Below are positions 55,501 through 64,000 of a DNA stretch of 64,000 nt, in pieces. Numbering within the stretch: the stretch's first letter is position 1; every line of letters starts with the position of its first letter. The notes under the pieces were generated by a model that saw only the letters and a list, made by a program, of their open reading frames with translations, was not told the origin of the DNA and did not search any database. A program made the translations under genes and the position numbers. Source of the stretch: Albidovulum sp. (GTDB taxonomy: Bacteria; Pseudomonadota; Alphaproteobacteria; Rhodobacterales; Rhodobacteraceae); assembly GCA_020637635.1 (NCBI GenBank), contig JACKKB010000002.1, positions 186,001-250,000 of the forward strand, read 5' to 3'.

Positions 55501-57396
55501 GGAAAGCAGCGTCGCCTCCTCGAGCCAGGCGACGGCGGTTTTTACACGGGTGTCGTCGGTGGTCTTGTCGCGCTCGAATTCCTGATCCTTTTCCTCACGC
55601 ACGATCTCGCCCGGCGTGGCGATCACCTCGCCGGACTTGTGCTTTTCCATCCGCCGCAGCGCCTTCAGGATTGCACCAATCTCATGCCGCGCCAGCCGCG
55701 AGCGGGCGGACAGCGAGAATTGCCGCTCCACATCCTCGGGGCTGAACAAGAGCACGCAATTGGCTGGGCCACGATCCCGCCCCGCGCGGCCTGCCTCTTG
55801 CAGGTAGTTCTCCAAGGATCCCGGAATATCGCCATGCACCACCAGCCGGATATCGGGCTTGTCGATGCCCATGCCAAAAGCGTTGGTCGCGGCGATCACC
55901 CGCAACTGGCCGATGCGAAATGCCTCTTGCACATCGCGCTTGCGGTCGGGCGGCAGGCCAGCGTGGAAGAAGTCCGCCGCCAGCCCCTGCCCTTTCAGGA
56001 ACTCCGCCACCTTTTCCGTGGCCCCGCGGGTGGCGCAATAGACCACAGCGCCCGAGGCGCCTTCAGGCGGCAGATTCGCCTCGATGGCGGACAGGATGTC
56101 GGTCAGCTTGGTGGCCTTCTGCGTGGGCAGCACGGCGAAGGACAGGTTGGCGCGCACCGCCCCGCCATCCAGCAACATCAGATCCACCCCCAGACGGGTC
56201 TGGAAATGGTCGCGGATGTCGCGCACCACCTCGGGCTTGGCGGTGGCTGTCAGGCACAAAACGGGCGCAGGGCTGTCGCCCGAGAACTCCTTGATGAAGC
56301 GGCTGACATAGCGGTAGTCGGGCCGGAAATCGTGGCCCCATTTGCTGATGCAATGCGCCTCGTCCAGAACCCACAGCCCGACCTCGCGTTGTTGCAGAAC
56401 GGTGCGGATCGACGGTGACCGCAATTGTTCGGGTGAGATCAGCAGCATCGCCGCATCGCCCATCCGCACCTTTTCCAGCGCGTCATGCCGTTCGGGCAGC
56501 GACAGCATGCCGTTCACCGTCACCGCACTGGAAATCCCTGCCCGCGCCAGCCCCTGCACCTGATCCGCCATCAGCGCCACAAGCGGCGAGATCACCACCG
56601 TCAGCGCCCCGGTCTTGTCGAACCGCGACAGCGCCGGGATCTGGTAGCAGACCGATTTGCCCGTGCCGGTCGGCAGGATGCCCAGCACGGATTTGCCAGC
56701 CATCGCCTCGGCCACGATGCGTTCCTGCAAGGGGCGGCCCATGTCGTCCACCGGCTGCGGGCGGAAGGACGGAAAGCCGAACCACCGCTCCAGCGCAGCA
56801 TTCGGGTTGTTCTTCTCGGCGCACCAACCGCAAGCCGGATCGCCGCAGTTGGTGTCGCGAAGGTGCCGCACGATCAGCCCGGCCTGCGGGAACTGCAGCC
56901 GCACCCAGGGCGGCATGACCGAGTCCCCACCCGCCACCGAAATCCAGGACAGCGCATAGGCCATCGGCCAGCCGTTGCGCGGATCGGACAGGCGGCCAAG
57001 GGTCTGGTCCAGCCGGTGATTGCAGGCTCGGCCATCCAACAGTCGGCGGATGGCGGCATGGGCTGCGGCCTCACCAGGCGGCGGGCCCCGCAGAAACTGG
57101 AACAGCGCGTCGAAGCCTGCCCCGCCCTCGGCCCGCGTCGTCAGATGGTGATAGGCAAGCACCGCACCGGGCGCCTCCCGCCCCAGCCGGGTGAAGGCCG
57201 CGATCTGGTCGGACAGCACCTGCAGCGCCAGCCGCGCATCCTGTTCGGGGTCATTCACATGCCCGACCTGCAGCCGTCCGTCCTGATAGTGCTTGACCAG
57301 ATGGTGGTAGGGATTGCGAGGAAAGGCCAACGGGTTCAGCCAGAGCGTATCGATCGGCGCAGCCCCTAGCCCCGCCAGCCGCGCCCGGTTCGCCAC
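52513..57396 (-). CDS. Giant exonuclease-RecQ-UvrD fusion helicase, start region unresolved
   Basis: It has 1627 residues from the first canonical start (GTG 57396). RecQ half: Walker A LPTGTGKS with K near residue 247, LWVLDEAHCISKWG, GMGIDKPDIRLV and a CxxxxC...CxxC-type zinc site earlier (CGDPACGWC). UvrD half: Walker A LAGPGSGKTRV with K near residue 1034, DEYQDIGPEEYALI and a motif VI region (YVAMTRARSTL). The frame stays open another 75 codons upstream, to a TAG at 57622-57624. That extra part reads as the start of a DEDD exonuclease (VSVDLEVDP and LVGHNILRHDLPHL), but no ATG, GTG or TTG is found there. The true start is therefore lost, non-canonical (CTG) or altered by an error. Confidence 0.8.
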   Translation of the reverse strand: MANRARLAGLGAAPIDTLWLNPLAFPRNPYHHLVKHYQDGRLQVGHVNDPEQDARLALQVLSDQIAAFTRLGREAPGAVLAYHHLTTRAEGGAGFDALFQFLRGPPPGEAAAHAAIRRLLDGRACNHRLDQTLGRLSDPRNGWPMAYALSWISVAGGDSVMPPWVRLQFPQAGLIVRHLRDTNCGDPACGWCAEKNNPNAALERWFGFPSFRPQPVDDMGRPLQERIVAEAMAGKSVLGILPTGTGKSVCYQIPALSRFDKTGALTVVISPLVALMADQVQGLARAGISSAVTVNGMLSLPERHDALEKVRMGDAAMLLISPEQLRSPSIRTVLQQREVGLWVLDEAHCISKWGHDFRPDYRYVSRFIKEFSGDSPAPVLCLTATAKPEVVRDIRDHFQTRLGVDLMLLDGGAVRANLSFAVLPTQKATKLTDILSAIEANLPPEGASGAVVYCATRGATEKVAEFLKGQGLAADFFHAGLPPDRKRDVQEAFRIGQLRVIAATNAFGMGIDKPDIRLVVHGDIPGSLENYLQEAGRAGRDRGPANCVLLFSPEDVERQFSLSARSRLARHEIGAILKALRRMEKHKSGEVIATPGEIVREEKDQEFERDKTTDDTRVKTAVAWLEEATLLSREENRVQVFPSSLRIRSVDEASAILDRAQITGRRRKQLLDLVRHVMNAPIDAGVSTDDLTGACGLTGRDLQRAFADLEVLGIASNDTAVTVYVHLGVEDASARRLDHAARMEADLIALMQETVPDAEGVEAQPLNLTETCQALRDKGHAQVRPDLVETILRGMAQDGRDQDGGRGNLTLRKVSRNTIFVRLERSWPVVARTADLRRQGARALLAHLTGKVAKGTRGKDIQVETTLGAMLDALNGDALLRAEVKDMTRLMDRALLWLHEQQVATLGRGLTVFRPAITVHLSPKGGPFTVQHFAPLEEHYNETTIQTHVMAAYAEKGLEAMDQAQRLSEDYFVLDRDAFLRRWLPGRGTEIRRQTTGTSWRTIVDALDNPVQAEIVRDDREQTNVLVLAGPGSGKTRVLVHRIAYLIRVKREDPRGILVLTYNRHAAAEIRERLRRLIGDDAAGVTVSTCHALAMRLMGASFAGDHDGPRDFDGIVMQAVALLRGDGLTKAEAEALRETLIQGYRWLLVDEYQDIGPEEYALIGAVAGRSLEDELRISLFAVGDDDQNIYAFAGASIDFIRRFEADYAAKPVWMTENYRSTAHIIAAANAVIAPAAQRMKAGHDITVNRARAKAMPGGDWAALDPVAQGRVTLLDAGGDTAQAVAALDELQRLSRLDPDWSWRRCAVIARDWRRLEPVRAYAEALGIPIDMANETLPSLWRLREMQGFIRALLLDRTRLLTIPDLVAVLNAQPQSRWTDLIGEGIGTLARELVEKAAPVPDLVQWFGEWARDARGEQRGLLLMTAHRAKGLEFDYVAILNGGWDRPSRGEDADAPRRLFYVAMTRARSTLTVLTDGPHAFVQPGDAVLSRRVTPDTTALPRARLRYVPPDPKLVDLSFAGRLRPGDPALAAIAAARPGDLVHLLRDGDRWRIENAQGQTLARLARAFAPPEGTTFLRGEVAAILTWRREDGDEEYHHLLRRDEWEVVLPELVFAAGAEAVNVDQKGS

Positions 57397-57621
57397 CAGA
57401 TGCGGCAGGTCGTGGCGCAGGATGTTGTGACCGACAAGATGAACCGCGCCCTCGCAGAACGCCTCCAGCCGGTCCAGCGCTGGTTCAAGCGCGGCCCCTT
57501 TGTGAGCCAGCCCCGCCTCGCCCCGAACCGCCGCAAAGGCAAAAAGCCGCGCAGACTTCGGATCAACCTCGAGATCGACCGAAACACAACGCGACAGGAA
57601 CAGGGTGGGGTCGAAGCTCAG

Positions 57622-58020
57622 CTATCCGAAATCCAAGGGCGAAGATGAAGGCGCAAGCCATTGATAACCCTGTTGCCCAAGGAAGCAATGCCGTAGATCG
57701 ATCTGCGCCCCGGACCAGCGACTTGAAGGGCCTGCATCGTTGCGTGCTTTCTGTTCGGGCTACTTTCGGTCAGGCTCCGATGCGATCCATTGCATAGAGA
57801 GTAGTTTCGGAACGTCTGGAAAACCTGCACGTTCCGGTGTGATCTGGTAAGGTCGGAATGCGACGAGGAGCCCCGCCGGACCCGAAGCGGCAGCGGCAAA
57901 ATGGAGGCGGAAAATCACTTACCAAACGCCTGCAACCTGTTCAGAGATAAACGGGACCACATCAGTCCGACTCACCGTTGGTCCTTTCTCGTTGCCGCAA
58001 AGCCAAACCTTCCTTGAATC
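57622..58020. other. Intergenic stretch between the helicase and the arc operon
   Basis: About 400 bp. A 93-codon minus-strand frame (57618-57899) has an unusual composition and no recognised domain; it is not accepted as a gene. It could contain the lost start of the helicase and the terminator of arcC, but neither is evident. Confidence 0.4.
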
Positions 58021-58927
58021 TCAATCTCCGTTCCGGACACGGGTGCCCGCGCGCCGTTCCAGGATCTCTACCGCCTGATCGAGCCGCCCGACCCCGGCCA
58101 GCCCGCCTTGGTCGGCAAAGTCTGCGGCGGCGGTCATTTTCGGTCCCATCGACCCGGCAGGAAGATCGAGTGCGCGCGCCTCGTCGGGGGTCAGCGAGGC
58201 GATCACTGCTTCGGTCGGGGTGCCGAAATCGCGATAGACGGCATCCACGTCGGTCAGCAACAAGAGGGCATCTGCTCCGAGTTGGCATGCCAGAAGAGCA
58301 CTGGCGGCATCCTTGTCGATCACCGCCTCGATCCCGGTCATGCTGCCATCGCGCTGCCGCAGCACCGGAATGCCGCCTCCGCCGGTGCAGATCACGATCA
58401 CGTCCCGCTCCAGCAGAAGCTGCAGCACGCGTATGTCGGGGACTTCTTTCGGTACCGGCGAGGGCACGACGCGGCGCCACTTGTCGCCATCGGGCGCAAT
58501 GGACCAGCCGGCGGCCCTGGCGCGGGCCTCGGCTTCTTCACGTTCGTAGACCGGGCCGATGAACTTAGTGGGCTTGCCGAAAGCCGGGTCAGTCCCGTCC
58601 ACGATCACCTGGGTCAGCAGCGTGGCCACCGGCGACTGTGACCCAGCGCATTTTCCAGCTCCTGCTCGATCATGTAGCTGATCATGTGCCGCCGGTCTCG
58701 GCCCCAGCACATCCAGCGGATAGGCCTCGTCGCTTGTAGGCCGCGCCCTGCAGCGCCAGCAGCCGACCTGCGGGCCGTTGCCGTGGTGATGACCAGCCGG
58801 TGCGGCCTGAACGATGCGCGCATAGCGCGCGCAGCCTCGCGCACGTTGGCCCGCTGGTTTCGGCCGTCAGCGGCGGCTCGCCCCGCCGCAACAGGGCGTT
58901 GCCGCCAAGTGCTGACACCACAAGCAT
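58021..58927 (-). pseudogene. arcC: arcC, carbamate kinase, frame-disrupted near its 5' end
   Basis: Carbamate kinase turns carbamoyl phosphate and ADP into ATP, the last step of the arginine deiminase pathway. The start (MLVVSALGGNALLRRGEP) at 58927 and the C-terminal 210 residues (VICTGGGGIPVL, IDKDAASALLA, SLTPDEA, GSMGPKM) are typical. Between about 58640 and 58900 the conserved sequence is spread over several frames by single-base indels. The total length (907 bp, about 302 codons) is normal for the family, and the remaining residues are conserved, so a consensus error is more likely than decay. Confidence 0.8.
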
Positions 58928-58928
58928 T

Positions 58929-59917
58929 TCAGCCCCAGCGTGGCGACCAGAACGCCTTGATCGTGTGCAGCCGGTTCTCGGCCTGGTCGAAGGCGATCGA
59001 GCCAGGCTTTCAAAGACCTCCTCGGTCACTTCCATGCAATCGAGCCCGAACTCGTCCTTGATCTGCTGGCCGACGGTGGTTTTCGGTGTTGCTGGAAGGC
59101 AGGCGGGCAATGCATGAATCGGGCGCGCGGGTTGCCGGTTTTCATCACCTCGGCGTTGACACCTGATAGGGCATCAGCAGCTTGATGCGGTCAGCCCATT
59201 TCCTGGCCTCGCCATCGAGAGCCACACGTCGGTATAGACGAAATCCACCTTTCACGCCGTCGTCGACGGAATCGGTCAGCGTGATCCGCGCCCCGTGTCC
59301 TTGGCGACGGCATTTTCATAGTCCTGAATCCTGGCGTCGGCCACAGCGTGCTTTGGCGCGCAAAGCCGCACGTCCATGCCCATCTTGGCGCCGCCGATCA
59401 GCAGGCTGTCGCCCATGTTGTTCGCGAGGCATCGCCAAGGAAGCAATGACACCCTGACGCAGCGGCTTTTCGGCATGTTCCTGCATGGTCAGAAATCCGG
59501 CGAGGATCTGGGTCGGGTGGAACTCGTCCGTCAGCCCGTTGTGAACCGGCACGCCGGACCAGTCGGCTACGCGTCTGCACCACTTCCTGCCCGAAGCCGC
59601 TGGTATTCGATCGCGTCGTAGATGCGGCCCAGCACGCGGGCGGTGTCCTTGACGGTTTCTTGTGGCCCATGTAGTTTGCCGGACGGCCCCAGATAAGTCA
59701 CGGTCGCGTTTTGGTCATGCGCCGCCACCTCGAAGCCCACGCGGGTGCGGGTGCTGTCCTCTCGAAGATCAGCGCGATCTCCTTGCCCTTCAGCTTCGGC
59801 GCTTCGGTTCCGGCGTATTTCGCCGTCTTCAGATCGGCCAGTTCTGAAGGAAACCGATCTCGGCCGGGATGAAATCGCGGAGGTCAGGAAATGGCGGTTT
59901 TTCAGGTTGAACGACAT
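58929..59917 (-). pseudogene. arcB: arcB/argF, ornithine carbamoyltransferase, frame-disrupted
   Basis: Catabolic ornithine carbamoyltransferase yields carbamoyl phosphate and ornithine from citrulline. Recognisable pieces in shifting frames: [12 protein letters not shown] start at 59917 after AGGAGG, the [15 protein letters not shown] carbamoyl-phosphate motif, [13 protein letters not shown], and CMEVTEEVFES near the end. I count insertions or deletions at about 59883, 59841, 59760, 59676 and 59658, roughly every 20-80 bp. The overall length (989 bp) matches the family. Confidence 0.8.
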
Positions 59918-59927
59918 TGGTGCCTCC

Positions 59928-61139
59928 TCAGACGGCGTCGCGGATGGTGGGGCAGGACATGCAGTGGCTGCCCGCCGCGGCCGCAGCCCAGCTCAACGCC
60001 CGGAATGGCGCGTACGCCGATGCCGGCGGCCTTCAGCGCCGCGTTGGGTGTCATCGTTGCGGTCATAGCCGATGACCCACGCGGACACCGAGCAGAGCAC
60101 GTTGCCGTCATTCCACTGTTCGCGCTTGCGTTCCTCCTCAGTGTTGCCGCCGGTCGCGACCAGTTCCAGCGACTTGTAGCGCCAGGACCTCGGCCACGAT
60201 CTCGAAGATCGGGCGCGGATCGTAGCGGAACTCTATCGCCGCCACGCCCTTGCCGGGGCGCAGGTCATAAGACCAGTTCCTCGGCCACTTCGCGAAAGGT
60301 CGGCGACCACGTTGCCGCCGCAGGGGTAAAGATCGTGTCCAGGTGCATCGCGGCGCGCGATTTCAGGATGGCAGGCGAACCGCTGGGCGCGCCCTTTCGA
60401 ACAGCGCGACCGCCAGTTGCCCGATGCCCTGCGGTGAAGACCGCTCGCCCATGCCGATAGCACCGTACCATTGCCGACCGGCATGATGTCGCCGCCTTCG
60501 ACGGTCGCCAGCCCGTGATCCACGCCGGGATCGCCGAAGTAGATCTCGGCCTTGCGGCAGAACTTGGGTTGGAACATGAATCGCGGTGTTCAGCAGCGTC
60601 TCGGGGCGCCAGGCCAGCCAGTGCATCGGTTGACCGAGAGACCCGCCATGGAATCAAGGCCGAGTTGTCGCCGTTGAAAGCGCGTTGGGCAGCGGCGGCA
60701 GGATCAGGCCCTGATGGCCAAGATAGGCCCCGGAACAACCCGCTGGGCTTGAACGGCAGATCGCCGGTCGCCAGCCCGCCCAGCCAGGTATTCCGCCAGC
60801 TTCGCGCCAGGCAGCTCTCCATCAGGCCCGCAGTTCGGCCAGCATGCCGACTTCAGCCTGATCGCGGTTGATGCGGTGGTCAGCACATACTTGCGCCCTC
60901 GGCCAGGTCCAGCGTCTCGGCCAGCAGGTCGTTCGTCCAGCACCTCGACGCCCTCGTCGCGTATGACGGATGCGAAGACGTCATGGTCCTTCTGCGCCTG
61001 CTTGACCGAAACACATCACGTCGAACAGCAGTTCTGGCAATTGTCGGGCGTCAGCCGGCGGTCAGAGCGCTGGGTCGGCGCCGATACCTGACGCAGCTTG
61101 CCAGTTTCAGGAGTGAACTCCAAGCGTTTGATCGGACAC
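59928..61139 (-). pseudogene. arcA: arcA, arginine deiminase, frame-disrupted
   Basis: Arginine deiminase hydrolyses arginine to citrulline and ammonia. The GTG start at 61139 (VSDQTLGVHSE..., GGAAAGG upstream) and the end ([12 protein letters not shown] with the catalytic cysteine in the family's C-terminal HCM-x-CP motif) bracket 1212 bp, the expected size of about 404 codons. The interior is broken into many short frames by single-base indels. Confidence 0.8.
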
Positions 61140-61154
61140 GGTTTCTACCTTTCC

Positions 61155-62585
61155 TTACAGAAGTGCGGCGACAGTGAGAGCCGCCGTGATGAGCCAGCAG
61201 GATCAGCATCAGCGGCCAGATGAGGCCAACCAGCGGATGTAGGACACATGCGCGATGGCAAGCCGCCGACCACGACCGCGAAGGTCGGGTTGATCAGGAT
61301 TCACCAGCCCGTTGGCCGACTGGAAGGCCGTGACCACCAGGTCGCGCCGACACCAACGAAATCGGCAACGGCGCCGCCAGTCGGCATCGACAGCACCGCT
61401 AGCCCCGAAGAGGACGGCACGAAGAAACTCATCCGACCTCGATCAAGAACATCAGGTTGATGAAGGCGATCGCCGAGGCCGCCCAGCGACTGTTCCGCAC
61501 CGTGCAGGATCGTGTCGGCGATCAGCCCATATGATCACCACGATACCGCGGGCAAAGACCGACCACCAGAGCGACGCCAGAAGATCGCGCGCGCCATCTG
61601 ACAAGCTGCCGGTCAACTTTTTCGCCAGCCGTCCAATCCAGACCATTGACGATGGCCGATCCGAAGAACCAGCGCACCCATCTTGTCCATCCACCAGCCT
61701 GGCTGGGGCGCCTGAATCATCGCCGCAAGGTCAGCGCAAAGATGATCAGGACGACCTTCTGTGTGCCTGTCGGGTGGCATCTTCCATATTGCCGAACCCG
61801 CGTGCAGGAACAGCCTGCGATGCGCATCGGCCTGGCCGCCACGATCGGGCGGACGGATCGGTCTTGACCCGATGCGCATAGCGCATGACATAAGGCCACT
61901 GAATCGCAGCCCGCCCAGCAGGATCACGACGCGAAGGATCATGCACTTCGGTAAAGATGCTGCCGCATTGGCCGCGTGATCAGTGGCAAACGGGTTGATG
62001 GTGGAACCCAGCACGCCAATACCTGCACCGGTCAGGATCGTGGCCACCCCGTCACCGCATCATAGCCCGCGGCGATCATCACCGGATAAGGATCGCGTAA
62101 AGGCCAGCGTCTCCTCGGCCATGCCATAGGTCGTGCCGCCAAGCGCAAACAGCGACATCAGGATCGGATCATCCAGATCTCGCTTCCCTTCATCGCGATC
62201 ATCGCCGTCTTGATCCTCGTCATCGCGCCGGTCGCATTGACCACGCCAAGAAAGCCGCCAAGGAACAGCACGAAAGCGCCACATCGATGGCGTTCGCCTC
62301 CTCATAACTGTCAGGGTCATGAAACCCGCGACGGTGCCAACATCACCTCGACAAGCCCGGGTTCCTCGACCGTCTTGAAAGTGCAGCCACGGCCACTTCA
62401 CGGCCGATTTCCTCGTTCATCACCCGGTCATACTGGCCTGCGGGGATGATCCAGGTCAGCGCGGCGACAAAGATGATCAGCAGGAAAAGGATCGTGTAGG
62501 CAGTCGGAAAACGGGATGCGAGACCATGGGCGGGATCGTTTTCCGATGCGCCCGGATCGCCGCTTGGCGCGTTCTGATCTGTCAT
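61155..62585 (-). pseudogene. arcD: arcD-like YfcC-family amino acid transporter, frame-disrupted
   Basis: It starts MTDQNAPSGDPGASEN at 62585 and contains the membrane helices of YfcC-family permeases, e.g. TAYTILFLLIIFVAALTWI with PAGQYDRV after it. The end (LITAALTVAALL-stop at 61155) is recovered only after correcting one base. The span is normal for the family (about 477 codons), but the frame is broken repeatedly. In this operon it probably exchanges arginine for ornithine. It is the first gene, 15 bp before arcA. Confidence 0.75.
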
Positions 62586-62962
62586 GGCTGGTCTCCCTAC
62601 GGTTAACTCCGATGTGCAAATCTCAACCCAAAGCTATCGAGGCTTGACGCCAAATCAAATTGCTCGATGCTGAGGCAGCAGACAATTTGAGATGGTCAAG
62701 TCCTCAATGCTGATTGATTGCTCTGCCTGACTGGGCTTTTGCGCTTGATAGCACGGGCGATTGCACCGGTCCATGATGCAGATCAAGCCGGCGCGACTCC
62801 CCGACACTGTTCCCGCCGCAACCCGCGTGCGGTCGCCGGCGCGTGGGGCCAAAACATGAGGAAGCGACAGGAAATGACGAGCGGCTACGAAGGGATGAAT
62901 GTCGTAGGAGGGCCAAAGACAGGCATCCTCGTCAGCGCGGCCATTGATAGCCAGCAGAAGGC
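62586..62962. other. Intergenic region between arcD and the P-type ATPase
   Basis: About 380 bp. It holds the FNR-like site described separately, and a second similar stretch TTGAGATGGTCAA at 62687-62699. A short frame at 62856-62969 (37 residues) has no recognised family and is not accepted. Confidence 0.4.
62644..62658. promoter_or_regulatory. FNR/ANR-like box upstream of arcD, one base too long
   Basis: TTGACGCCAAATCAA would be a good FNR-type site (TTGAC-N4-ATCAA) if the AAA run were AA. The centre is about 66 bp upstream of arcD. The neighbouring sequence is rich in homopolymer indels, so the extra A may be an artefact. Confidence 0.4.

Positions 62963-64000
<1,038 letters not shown>

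Noticed and set aside
57618..57899. 93-codon minus-strand frame before the helicase
   Set aside because: No domain, no ribosome site; probably residual non-coding DNA.
58021..62585. Reading the arc operon as decayed pseudogenes
   Set aside because: Residues between breaks, starts, stops and lengths are all normal and indels cluster at short runs; consensus error is the better explanation.

Overview
The window looks like an alphaproteobacterial chromosome, or a large replicon, from a denitrifying Rhodobacterales (Paracoccus/Rhodobacter-like). The reasons are the gene order norCBQDEF-nnrU next to nirX-nnrS-nirI and nirSECFDLGHJN, a fused nirDL gene, high GC content and dense ATGA/GTGA stop-start overlaps. 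All identifications come from reading motifs and context; no database search was run.

Layout. (1) 1-4.4 kb: a + strand defence-like operon: the end of a possible BglII-type endonuclease, a ParB/Srx-fold protein, an SNF2-like helicase and a DUF3883 nuclease-like protein. It is followed by a GGAA(G/T)CCA-rich dispersed repeat, a terminator and an IS5-family (IS427-group) insertion. (2) 5.8-6.8 kb: three small plasmid/island-type genes (one DUF3489), then about 860 bp without a convincing gene. (3) 7.7-28.8 kb: the denitrification block, with a Crp/Fnr regulator, DUF4202, nor operon, nirX-nnrS-nirI, nirS with the complete heme d1 pathway, nirN and a cytochrome c. Two identical NnrR/FNR-type boxes (TTAACGAAAGTCAA) precede norC and lie between nirI and nirS; a related box precedes the cytochrome c. 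(4) 28.9-33.4 kb: a membrane protein, a TetR repressor, and a divergent cytochrome b561/HlyD/FtsX-like/ATPase export operon with a likely TetR operator between them.

(5) 33.77 kb: a 47-bp 3' fragment of tRNA-Met(CAT) marks an attachment-site scar. To its right lies a mobile, defence-rich region: a retron (reverse transcriptase with NAxxH, YVDD and VTG motifs, an XRE regulator, a 47-residue cationic membrane peptide and a structured upstream RNA region), a tyrosine integrase, a divergent control region with a 60-bp imperfect inverted repeat, and a phage/satellite-like operon. That operon encodes an HTH protein, VRR-NUC, a replication protein with internal palindromic iterons, and a C5 cytosine methyltransferase with two plausible C-terminal frames. 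(6) 43.6-50 kb: a type I R-M operon hsdM-hsdS-(Abi-C-like)-hsdR. (7) 50-57.6 kb: a GHKL ATPase fused to a Shedu-like nuclease domain, a second copy of the dispersed repeat, and a giant exonuclease-RecQ-UvrD helicase. (8) 58-62.6 kb: an arginine deiminase operon (arcD-arcA-arcB-arcC) with dense single-base indels that look like consensus errors, not decay. (9) A P-type cation ATPase runs off the right edge.

The denitrification genes form one regulon: NirS reduces nitrite to NO and NorCB reduces NO to N2O. NirE/DL/G/H/J/F/C/N build and deliver heme d1, NorQ/D/E/F activate NorCB, NirI/NirX support nir expression, and NnrS/NnrU are NO-linked membrane proteins. The arginine deiminase operon is also an anaerobic energy pathway. 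The rest is a set of anti-phage and mobile modules.
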